Below, piece by piece: positions 12,535 through 18,948 of a stretch of 18,948 bases of DNA. The notes beneath the pieces are model-generated. The model saw only the letters and a program-made list of their open reading frames with translations. It ran no database searches and had not been told where the DNA came from. The DNA is taken from contig CAZVWV010000072.1 of NCBI GenBank assembly GCA_964631745.1, positions 1 through 18,948 of the forward strand. The letters are read 5' to 3'. Numbering within the stretch: the stretch's first letter is position 1; the number at the start of each line of letters is the position of its first letter. The translations under genes were made by a program, and so were the position numbers. Origin of the DNA: CAZVWV01 sp964631745. GTDB lineage: Bacteria; Bdellovibrionota_C; UBA2361; JBGSMV01.

Positions 12535-13878
12535 ATGAGTTACATACGCAGGTCAATTGATACAGTTTTTGCCGAATGGGTCCGCGCTCCGTCGCGTAAA
12601 CCTCTACTGCTAAGAGGAGCCAGGCAGGTAGGAAAAACCCGCTCTGTTCGGGAGCTAAAATCGCAATTTAGCAGTCTTTTAGAGATCAATTTCTTGGAAA
12701 ACAAGCGCGCATGCTCGGTTTTCACGAGTGATGACTTGTCACCGGTACGTATCTGTCGAGAGCTGGGGGCTTTGTACTCCGAAGAGATCATCGACGGCCG
12801 CACCTTATTGTTTCTGGACGAGGTTCAAGTTTGTCCGCAAGCGATCGAGGCTTTGCGCTTTTTTTATGAGCAACGGCCGAATTTGCACGTTGTCGCCGCA
12901 GGGTCACTTTTGGAATTTGCACTGGAGGACTTATCTTCGTTCGGCGTCGGCCGTATTCAATCCGTCTATATGCGCCCGATTACCTTCCGGGAGTTTCTGA
13001 ACGCCATGGGGATGAACCAGCTTATTGCTGAAATCGAAAGGGCTAATAGTAAAGCTCCGTTACCAGAGGTTTTACATGCGCAGGCTCTCTCGCTGCTTAA
13101 GGATTATTTGTTGCTGGGCGGTCTACCGGAAGTAATCGCAGCATACCTTGAGAGAAAAGATTTTACCGAACCTGGCCGGATTCTTTCGCTTCTGCGAGAT
13201 GGCTACGAAGATGATTTCACGAAATATAAAGGTAAAGTTCCTCAGGCAAGGCTCAGTGATACGCTAAGAGCAGTCGCCCAACAAACTGGCAAGAAATTTA
13301 TATATCGTCATGCCTATGTGGACGCGGTCTCGGCCCAGGTACATCAGGCACTGCATCTTTTGGAGATGGCTGGCCTGGTTATACGCGTGCGACATACAGC
13401 AGCAAATGGAATTCCATTAGGGGCGGAGGTGGACACTGCTCGTTTCAAGGCCATGCTGTTTGACATTGGACTTTATCAAAAGCTCCTGGGCCTTAGCCCT
13501 CGAGAGCTGATTGGGAGGGATGTTGATGCCTTTATCCATCGAGGGTCTTTGTGTGAGGCCTTTGTCGGTATGGAGTTGCTGGGTATCGAGCCTGCTTTTT
13601 CAAGAGGTGAGCTCTGGTACTGGCACAGAGAATCCAGGAATTCCAACGCAGAGGTGGACTACCTACTTCAGATTGGCACTCATATTGTTCCGGTTGAAGT
13701 AAAGGCCAACACCAGGGGCAGCATGACCAGTTTGCAGATCTTTATGAAAGAAAAGAAAGCTAAACTCGGACTTCGAATATCCGCCGAGAATTTTGGACGT
13801 TGCGACAATTTCCTGATCGTACCTCTTTATGCGACCAACGAAATTGGCAGGCTAGTACGGCAGGAATTGGATCAATAA
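12535..13878 (+). CDS. AAA family ATPase with DUF4143 C-terminal domain (second copy)
   Basis: The 447-residue protein from the ATG at 12535 starts YIRRSIDTVFAEWV. It has Walker A at 28-35 (GARQVGKT, K34), Walker B TLLFLDEVQ, the sensor-like VVAAGSLLEFAL and FREFLNAMG. The C-terminal DUF4143 region carries EVDYLLQIG and VPVEVKA, an intact D-x-ExK nuclease-like pattern, unlike the first copy. A TTG 51 bases upstream is in frame but less likely. The gene fits almost exactly between two copies of a 42-bp direct repeat and has a 10-bp inverted repeat at its borders, so it looks inserted. There is no nearby transposase. Confidence 0.9.
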   Translation: MSYIRRSIDTVFAEWVRAPSRKPLLLRGARQVGKTRSVRELKSQFSSLLEINFLENKRACSVFTSDDLSPVRICRELGALYSEEIIDGRTLLFLDEVQVCPQAIEALRFFYEQRPNLHVVAAGSLLEFALEDLSSFGVGRIQSVYMRPITFREFLNAMGMNQLIAEIERANSKAPLPEVLHAQALSLLKDYLLLGGLPEVIAAYLERKDFTEPGRILSLLRDGYEDDFTKYKGKVPQARLSDTLRAVAQQTGKKFIYRHAYVDAVSAQVHQALHLLEMAGLVIRVRHTAANGIPLGAEVDTARFKAMLFDIGLYQKLLGLSPRELIGRDVDAFIHRGSLCEAFVGMELLGIEPAFSRGELWYWHRESRNSNAEVDYLLQIGTHIVPVEVKANTRGSMTSLQIFMKEKKAKLGLRISAENFGRCDNFLIVPLYATNEIGRLVRQELDQ

Positions 13879-13882
13879 CCTA
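13873..13882 (-). repeat. 10-bp inverted repeat, right member
   Basis: CAATAACCTA is the exact reverse complement of 12472-12481. It spans the ATPase stop codon and meets the right direct-repeat copy. Confidence 0.5.
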
Positions 13883-13922
13883 ACTTACCACCGCATCAAC
13901 TGGTCACGGCCTGGCCGCTAGC
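13881..13922 (+). repeat. 42-bp direct repeat, right copy
   Basis: This is the second copy of the repeat at 12357-12398. It starts two bases after the ATPase stop codon and contains the true C-terminal codons and stop of the minus-strand nucleotidyltransferase. Confidence 0.9.
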
Positions 13923-14629
13923 CGCATTCTTAATTTCTCTAATTTCTCCGGGGTACCAACGTCCATCCAGCTTTCCGCTGTATATTCTTGCCCTATCACG
14001 CGCGCGCCGTTTCGGCTTGCTTGCATATATACTGCGATACTTGAGAAGGGGATCTGGAAGTCGTTCATATAGTCAAAGATTTTGGGGGATACTACTTGGA
14101 TCCCGCTAAATGCCAACTTGGTGAGAGATTCGGCAGTAGCTATGCTTTGCCCCTGGCCATCTTCGCCGATCCAACCTTTCAGGCAATGCTCCCTATCAAA
14201 GAGCAATGGCCGTGTGGTTTCACGCTGCATGACGGCTAGGGTTGCTAGCGCTTTAGTGCGTGAGTGACTTTCCCAAAGTTGGCACAGATCAAATTCCGAA
14301 TAAATATCGGCGTTATGCACAAAAAAGGATTCATTCTCTCCAAGCAACTCGCGCGCTGCTTTAATGCCGCCGCCTGTGCCTTGAATCTGTTTCTCGAACG
14401 AGAAAGAGACTGGCATGCCGAAGTTTTTCTTTCTCTCAACAAACTCTTGCACAGCCTCTGCTAAGTGATGCGCGTTAATAACCAATCCACTCACACCGGC
14501 GGCCCCTAAGCGCTCTACCACGTGTTCGAGCATGGTTTTTCCGCCCACTTCTAGCAGGCACTTAGGCAAAGTCTTTCCGATCTCGCCAAGACGGGTGCCA
14601 AAGCCGGCGGCTAAGATCATGGCTTTCAT
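13904..14629 (-). CDS. Sugar-phosphate nucleotidyltransferase, MurU-like
   Basis: The 241-residue NTP-transferase fold shows MILAAGFGTRLG (4-15), PK at 22-23, QGTGGGI (83-89), the metal-binding HNAD (D108) and late WMDVGTPEKL. Length and motifs fit MurNAc-1-phosphate uridylyltransferase (MurU) or a related sugar-1-phosphate nucleotidyltransferase. Its ATG overlaps the stop of a RapZ-C-like gene (ATGA), so they are co-translated. MurU normally works after the kinase AmgK in peptidoglycan recycling, but no AmgK gene is visible here. The last codons lie inside a direct repeat created beside the ATPase gene, yet the C-terminus appears intact. The substrate is inferred. Confidence 0.8.
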   Translation of the reverse strand: MKAMILAAGFGTRLGEIGKTLPKCLLEVGGKTMLEHVVERLGAAGVSGLVINAHHLAEAVQEFVERKKNFGMPVSFSFEKQIQGTGGGIKAARELLGENESFFVHNADIYSEFDLCQLWESHSRTKALATLAVMQRETTRPLLFDREHCLKGWIGEDGQGQSIATAESLTKLAFSGIQVVSPKIFDYMNDFQIPFSSIAVYMQASRNGARVIGQEYTAESWMDVGTPEKLEKLRMRLAARP

Positions 14630-15087
14630 CGTGCGGCCCTCGCGCGCTTAAGTGAGGCTTCTAGATCTCTATGCGTTAGCAGAGTGCGGATACCAGACCG
14701 CCCTCGAAACATGCGAGCGAGTTTTTCGGCCATAAACACCGAACGATGTTGCCCACCCGTGCAACCAAATGATACGGAAAGAGATTCAAAGCCCCGGGCC
14801 TTGTAAGCCTTGACGGCCTGCGCGACTAAGCCTTTGCACAGCGTGAAAAATTCTTTTGATTCAGGTAGCCGCTCTAAGAATTTAATTACAGCGCCGGATT
14901 TGCCAGACTGCTTTTTAAACTGCTCTTCTCGCCCCGGATTGGGTAGTGCGCGGCAGTCAAATATGAAACCGCCGCCATGACCACTACGGTCTTCTGGAAG
15001 TCCCTGTTTGTACGAAAAACTTCGGATATCTAGTTTCAAGTGGGGCCTGGCTCCCGTTTTAGTCTTTGATTTTCTTATTTTATTCAA
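14626..15087 (-). CDS. Stand-alone RapZ C-terminal-domain protein
   Basis: From the TTG at 15087 the product has 153 residues. It shows the RapZ C-domain blocks FIFDCRALPNPG (41-52), SGAVIKFLERLPE (64-76) and SVSFGCTGGQHRSVFMAEKLA (104-124). The N-terminal P-loop kinase domain of full RapZ is absent. In E. coli this C-domain binds glucosamine-6-phosphate and controls amino-sugar supply. The more upstream TTG at 15096 touches the ribosome-binding site, whereas TTG 15087 has GGAG nine bases before it. Coupling to a MurU-like gene suggests a sensor or regulator of amino-sugar recycling. That function is inferred. Confidence 0.85.
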   Translation of the reverse strand: MNKIRKSKTKTGARPHLKLDIRSFSYKQGLPEDRSGHGGGFIFDCRALPNPGREEQFKKQSGKSGAVIKFLERLPESKEFFTLCKGLVAQAVKAYKARGFESLSVSFGCTGGQHRSVFMAEKLARMFRGRSGIRTLLTHRDLEASLKRARAAR

Positions 15088-15157
15088 TCTAATCAACTCC
15101 TTACGATTCCCACAATTTATAGCGGCCTTTCCGCACGAACCCTCATCAAAACAATCA

Positions 15158-15176
15158 AGGTAAATGGATTTTACCT
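15158..15176. promoter_or_regulatory. Inverted repeat upstream of fliG
   Basis: AGGTAAA (15158-15164) and TTTACCT (15170-15176) are complementary around TGGAT. The site lies 25-44 bases before the fliG ATG in the divergent region with the RapZ-C gene. It could be an operator or leader hairpin. Confidence 0.4.
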
Positions 15177-15201
15177 GTAAGTTTTAACCGGCTGAGCAGG
15201 G

Positions 15202-16203
15202 ATGGCAAGGAATTTTACGCCCGTAGAAAAAGCGGCTCTCACACTCCTTACTTTGGGGAAAGAAGTCGCTTCTGACGTGCTTCAACATCTGAACGAACAG
15301 GAAGTCAAGCGCATAAGCCGCGCGTTCATGGCCGTGTCGGAAGTCGACCGCGAAACTCAGTTCGATATCGCCCGCGAATTTAGAAACATGATGAAAGCCG
15401 GCACGACTGTGCTGGTCGATGGTCGAGAATTCGCCAAAGAGGTTATCGGTGAAGCTTTTGGTGATGCCGAAGGTCAAGGACTTTTGGAGTACATCACCGG
15501 CGCCCGCAAAGAACCGATCAGCGCCATCATGGCGGATGTCCCCGAAAAAATTCTAAACGCATTTATTGCAGCCGAGCATCCTCAGACTGTTTCGTTTCTG
15601 CTCACTAAGATGAATCCGGATCAGGCTTCACAGGTTTTGCAAACTCTGCCGGAGGAAACTCAGACTGATATTTTAGTACGCATCGCTAATCTAAATACTG
15701 TGAAAGGCGACGTGGTCGACGAAGTGCGCGAGGTGCTACGTGCCCAGCTGCGCGTTAAAGACATGAACGAAGAGGAAGTCGTCGGACCAAAATCGGCTGC
15801 AGATATTTTAAACTTTGTTGACCGAACTAACGAGGAGCGCATCCTCACCGAAATCGAAGAGATGTACCCCGACATGGCTGAACAGATTCGAAATCTGATG
15901 TTCACCTTTGAAGATTGTAAGAAGATCGACGACAAGGGTATTCAGGTTGTGCTCAAGGAAGTACCGCGTGATCAACTCGTACTGGCTCTTAAGACAGCCA
16001 GCCAAGAGCTTAAAGATCTACTATTTAGAAACGTCTCCCAACGCGCCGCTCAGATGATCCAAGAAGATCTAGAGGCGCTCGGGCCGGTCAAGCTTAAAGA
16101 CGTTGAGAAGGGTCAGCAAGGTATCGTCGATGTGGTACGTCGCTTAGAGGCTGAAGGCAAGATAGCCATCGGCGGCGGCGGCGCCGAAGAAGCCTTCGTA
16201 TAA
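15202..16203 (+). CDS. fliG: Flagellar motor switch protein FliG
   Basis: FliG sits on the cytoplasmic face of the flagellar MS ring and takes torque from the stator. The 333 residues cover the full family length. The N-domain has FTPVEKAALTLLTLG, the middle domain has the EHPQ motif (125-128), and the linker is GPKSAADILN. The C-domain has MFTFED and the charged torque helix with R281, E288 and D289. The C-terminus ends EEAFV, like other FliG proteins. The gene is not next to fliF, fliH or other flagellar genes, which is unusual. A second protein with only the C-domain is encoded at 3764-4207. Confidence 0.95.
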   Translation: MARNFTPVEKAALTLLTLGKEVASDVLQHLNEQEVKRISRAFMAVSEVDRETQFDIAREFRNMMKAGTTVLVDGREFAKEVIGEAFGDAEGQGLLEYITGARKEPISAIMADVPEKILNAFIAAEHPQTVSFLLTKMNPDQASQVLQTLPEETQTDILVRIANLNTVKGDVVDEVREVLRAQLRVKDMNEEEVVGPKSAADILNFVDRTNEERILTEIEEMYPDMAEQIRNLMFTFEDCKKIDDKGIQVVLKEVPRDQLVLALKTASQELKDLLFRNVSQRAAQMIQEDLEALGPVKLKDVEKGQQGIVDVVRRLEAEGKIAIGGGGAEEAFV

Positions 16204-16350
16204 TCCCAAAATCCAGCAGATTCTGCGCGCTCTTGCATAACTAGTTGAACTGCCAAGCAAGTCGAGGTAAGGTATCGGCATTCCGTTCGGCGGGACTCAA
16301 GCTCTCAGTCGCAATGCTACAAATGAACGGCCACCAATTGGAGAATTAAT

Positions 16351-17067
16351 ATGTCAGACACTACAGAGAATTTAGGAAGCGCTCCAGGCTCAGCACCCAA
16401 ATGCCCGTGTGTGGATTGGAACGCCATTGTGGCGCGCGTAAAGGAAGTGCTACTTGATCCAAGGGGCGTTTGGACAAACATTAAAGCCGAGTCTATCTCG
16501 GTTAAAGAACTCTACCTTAAGTATTTTATGGTTTTGGCTGCCGTACCGGCCATCTGCCAATTGATAATATTTCACTCGCCTTTCTTTGCAAGCATCATTC
16601 ACCATGTAATGTTCTACGCCTTCGGCCTGGGCATGATGTTTGTGTTTGCCCTTGTTATCGAGAAACTTGCCCCAAATTTTGGTGGGTCAACTGATCGACT
16701 TACTGCACTAAAGCTGATCGGGTTTGCTGCCATTCCGGCTTGGATCGGTGGCTTGTTTATTTTACTACCAAGCTGGGCTCTATACTCACTATTGGCCTTG
16801 GTCAGCGGCGTTTACTCTTTATATACATTCTGGCAGGGCATCACCCCCATGACCGGCGTGGGTGAGGCCAAGCGCGTGCCTTTCTTTTTAACTTTGGCAT
16901 TGGTATGCGCCGTTGTTAGCGTCGTGTGTGCTTTTGTGTTTTCCATGATTACCCCAAGCATCCGGCCCAATATTACGATTGATACTCCTCAAGGAAAAAT
17001 CGATCTAAACGAGCTACAGCAAAAGATTGAACAATTTCAAAAGATGCTTCCTCAGGGAGAGAACTAA
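16351..17067 (+). CDS. YIP1-family multi-spanning membrane protein
   Basis: The 238-residue protein has a polar N-terminus (1-50, with CPCVDW). A VKEVLLDPRGVWTNIKAE segment, typical of bacterial YIP1 proteins, comes before the membrane part. About five hydrophobic segments lie between residues 55 and 205 (LYLKYFMVLAAVPAICQLII; MFYAFGLGMMFVFALVIEKL; IGFAAIPAWIGGLFILLP; LFYSLL-like; LALVCAVVSVVCAFVFSMI). A helical cytoplasmic tail (210-238) follows. Function in bacteria is unknown. GGAGAA precedes the ATG. It is the first gene of a three-gene run with the holin-family gene and ung. Confidence 0.7.
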   Translation: MSDTTENLGSAPGSAPKCPCVDWNAIVARVKEVLLDPRGVWTNIKAESISVKELYLKYFMVLAAVPAICQLIIFHSPFFASIIHHVMFYAFGLGMMFVFALVIEKLAPNFGGSTDRLTALKLIGFAAIPAWIGGLFILLPSWALYSLLALVSGVYSLYTFWQGITPMTGVGEAKRVPFFLTLALVCAVVSVVCAFVFSMITPSIRPNITIDTPQGKIDLNELQQKIEQFQKMLPQGEN

Positions 17068-17069
17068 CC

Positions 17070-17567
17070 TTGCTGCCGGTCCCAGATCCACAGGGGTTAT
17101 TACTTTCCCTGAATTTGAACTATTGGATACTCCAGACCATCGCCATGGTGGTGACGGCGCTCTTGATCCCAGGGCTTAGGATTACAAGTATATTCGGAGC
17201 GCTGGCTACCGTTGTGGCCATTGCGCTTGTTAACTCAAAGGTTTGGGACGCGGCGCTGTTCTTCAGTGTGCCGGATCATCTGAGTACTCAGGTGCTCTTT
17301 CTGTTTTTGGCAAATGGTCTTATCTTTTGGGTATTAGTAAAGCTTTTGCCAGGCATAGAAGTTTCTGGAATTCTGCCAGCTTTGATAGCCCCAATTGTAT
17401 TTACAGTTTCAAGCCTACTGATAAGCAAATACTTGGCGCACGTGGACTGGATTGAAGTCGGAAAGATCGCCTTGAACTACATCACCCAAGCAAAAGAGTA
17501 TGTTGCCTCACTTTCATCCCCCACTCCGATTGCAGGCACTCCCATAAGCCGCGGGGTCTCCTCGTGA
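17070..17567 (+). CDS. Phage-holin-4_2-type four-TM membrane protein
   Basis: The 165-residue protein has four membrane helices, near residues 18-35, 40-57, 72-92 and 100-120. It shows the pattern TALLIPGLRITSIFGALATV and LLPGIEVSGILPALIAP typical of the PF04020 (phage_holin_4_2) family. These chromosomal proteins are widespread and need not be phage holins; no phage genes are near. It starts with TTG two bases after the YIP1 stop, with GGGAGAG eight bases upstream, and its end overlaps the ung start (GTGA). The C-terminal tail (TPIAGTPISRGVSS) is probably cytoplasmic. Confidence 0.75.
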   Translation: MLPVPDPQGLLLSLNLNYWILQTIAMVVTALLIPGLRITSIFGALATVVAIALVNSKVWDAALFFSVPDHLSTQVLFLFLANGLIFWVLVKLLPGIEVSGILPALIAPIVFTVSSLLISKYLAHVDWIEVGKIALNYITQAKEYVASLSSPTPIAGTPISRGVSS

Positions 17568-18259
17568 GCAATGCTTGCGAATCAATAGAGCCTGCATCCC
17601 ATACTCCAGAAACCTGGAAGGAAGTTTTGTTGGGGGAGCGAGAGAAACCCTATTTTGTGCAGCTAATGAATTGGGTGGAGAGCGAGCGCAAACTTGGCAA
17701 ACGAATTTATCCGGCAAAAGAGGAAGTCTTTAACGCTTTGACTCTGACTCCTTTTGAAAGAGTGCAGGTTGTAATTGTCGGCCAAGATCCTTACCACGGC
17801 CCTAACCAGGCCCATGGGCTGAGTTTCTCTGTGAAGCCCGGCGTGCCAGCACCGCCTTCATTGCAAAACATTTACAAGGAACTTCGAAACGATCTTAAAA
17901 TAGAAATACCCAATCACGGCTCTCTTGAGAACTGGGCCCGCCAGGGCGTATTGTTGCTAAACGCAGTCCTGACGGTCGAGGAAGGGCAGCCGCAATCGCA
18001 TGCCAACCGCGGCTGGGAAACCTTTACGGATCGAGTCATAAAGGAGCTAAACGATCGAAAAGAAGGGATCATTTTTCTGCTTTGGGGGAGTTACGCTCAA
18101 AAGAAAGGCGCTGTTATCGATCGCACAAGGCAGCATGTACTAGAAGCACCACATCCCTCTCCGCTTTCGGCTTCGCGCGGATTTTTAGGTTGCCAGCATT
18201 TCTCCGCCACCAATAAGATTTTGGCACTGACTGGCCGACCTACGATCAACTGGGCCTGA
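17564..18259 (+). CDS. ung: Uracil-DNA glycosylase, family 1
   Basis: Ung removes uracil from DNA to begin base-excision repair. The 231 residues are a normal length. All key motifs are present: GQDPYHG (73-79, catalytic D75), the PPSLQNIYKEL block (97-107), LLLNAVLTV with N133, LLWGSYAQKKG, and HPSPLSASRGFLG with H197. The GTG start overlaps the stop of the upstream membrane-protein gene in GTGA, so it is translated as part of that operon. The C-terminus ends 13 bp from the convergent dockerin-like gene. Confidence 0.96.
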   Translation: MSNACESIEPASHTPETWKEVLLGEREKPYFVQLMNWVESERKLGKRIYPAKEEVFNALTLTPFERVQVVIVGQDPYHGPNQAHGLSFSVKPGVPAPPSLQNIYKELRNDLKIEIPNHGSLENWARQGVLLLNAVLTVEEGQPQSHANRGWETFTDRVIKELNDRKEGIIFLLWGSYAQKKGAVIDRTRQHVLEAPHPSPLSASRGFLGCQHFSATNKILALTGRPTINWA

Positions 18260-18271
18260 AGACCAGAAGTT

Positions 18272-18715
18272 CTACTGCGGTCTGTCAGTCACTCCGGGCA
18301 GCACCACACAGAGATCAGCGCGGGTGATGTCGCCGCTCTTTTGCTTTTCATCACCAAATGCGATCAGGTCCGAGAGATTGACGATATTATCGTTAGTAAG
18401 ATCTGCGGCCTTACATCCCAGGCCCTTACCCCCAGTATCGAAGCAATAACTAAAGAACTTCTGGTCAAGTCCGTCAACATCGCCGTCCGAGTCGAAATCA
18501 GCTTTACTGACAACGCAAAATGCCACCAGCTTCTTCCGTGCCTTGCGGTCCTTTAGCAACCTGGCATTAGCCTTTCGGTACCAGGTCACGGTTCTACTCA
18601 TGCGCTGATTGAGCGTGTTAAGAAGCCCTGCCTTGGCCCTTTCCGGCGTTTTAGCTTCGGCAAAATTCACAAATAACATAAGCGCGGCGGCGATGACTAA
18701 GATATTCTTATGCAT
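18272..18715 (-). CDS. Secreted small protein with dockerin-like calcium loops
   Basis: From the ATG at 18715 the 147-residue product has a signal peptide (HKNILVIAAALMLFVNFAEA, cleavage about residue 21). Then comes a basic helical region (about 25-63), followed by two dockerin/EF-hand-like loops. The first, D73-x-D75-x-D77...D84, lies in DFDSDGDVDGLD. The second, D105...D116, lies in DLTNDNIVNLSD. Four cysteines (67, 91, 101, 136) could form disulfides outside the cytoplasm. No cellulosome genes are present, so this is probably one of the many stand-alone dockerin-repeat surface proteins of unknown role. A GTG nine bases upstream is in frame but less likely. The structured repeat lies upstream. 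Confidence 0.7.
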   Translation of the reverse strand: MHKNILVIAAALMLFVNFAEAKTPERAKAGLLNTLNQRMSRTVTWYRKANARLLKDRKARKKLVAFCVVSKADFDSDGDVDGLDQKFFSYCFDTGGKGLGCKAADLTNDNIVNLSDLIAFGDEKQKSGDITRADLCVVLPGVTDRPQ

Positions 18716-18820
18716 AATAGGCACCCAAATAATATTCTTAGTAAGGTTATGCAGCTGCGAACAGGTATGTGACTTAAGTTTTAGGGCCTAACGGCTCAAG
18801 ATTTAGTACCATGCCGTGGC

Positions 18821-18948
18821 ATCGGCCGGTGGTCATAAAAGCACTGCTCGTTAGGGCGGCAGCCACCTCCCGCTCGCACCTATTGCTGCCTGTCGGCCTA
18901 ACACGCAGTGCCACTTCGCGACATCGGCCGACGAGTCGTCGGCGCTCC
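18821..18948 (-). repeat. Structured intergenic repeat, copy D (reverse orientation)
   Basis: This copy is in reverse orientation and nearly identical to copy B over about 128 bp, including GGTGGTCATAA, GCACTGCT-GTTAGGGCGGCAG, CCTGTCGGCCTA and the terminal GGCCGACGAGTCGTCGGCGC. The left-end hairpin is replaced just outside by ATGCC-GT-GGCAT (18811-18822 region), which also pairs. The copy ends at the window edge exactly at the GGCGCTCC terminus. Confidence 0.85.

Noticed and set aside
17070..17567. Holin-family protein as evidence of a prophage
   Set aside because: This four-helix family is common in bacterial chromosomes, it is translationally joined to ung, and no phage genes are nearby.

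Overview
The window looks like part of a draft genome of a Gram-negative bacterium with a proteobacterial, probably deltaproteobacterial-like, gene repertoire. The evidence is flagellar FliG, type III export proteins, a UbiD decarboxylase, a family-1 uracil-DNA glycosylase and a cell-wall recycling pair. Base composition is near 50 % GC. No rRNA, tRNA, transposase, integrase or CRISPR array was found. Genus-level placement is not possible from sequence reading alone.

Left part (1-4755). A tightly overlapping minus-strand operon encodes the export core sctR-sctS-sctT-sctU, then a small helical protein and a TPR protein. SctU ends after its membrane domain and lacks the autocleaving cytoplasmic domain. 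Divergently, a receiver + DHp protein with no kinase ATPase domain is followed by a stand-alone FliG C-terminal domain. A convergent gene encodes an unusual protein: an RNA-recognition motif joined to a complete ribosomal protein bS18.

Middle (4756-8346). A structured intergenic stretch with a promoter, a long hairpin and a terminator-like hairpin precedes a small conserved hypothetical gene. Next come a multiply broken gene remnant, an AAA/DUF4143 ATPase and a crotonase-fold protein. A palindromic repeat and an assembly gap with homopolymer junk follow.

Right part (8347-18948). A UbiD decarboxylase is followed by a four-CBS protein, a hypothetical protein and a small membrane-anchored protein. 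A second AAA/DUF4143 ATPase gene lies exactly between two copies of a 42-bp direct repeat made from the convergent ends of its neighbours. Next are a minus-strand RapZ-C-like/MurU-like pair, a solitary full-length fliG, a YIP1-type membrane protein, a four-TM holin-family protein, ung and a secreted dockerin-like protein.

A family of structured, terminally inverted intergenic repeats occurs four times, at both window ends, beside the assembly gap and at about 12.0 kb. Base changes in its end hairpin are compensated. The points most worth following are the RRM-bS18 fusion, the export core with a truncated SctU divergent from a mini-FliG, the structured repeat family, and the ATPase genes that look like single-gene insertions.
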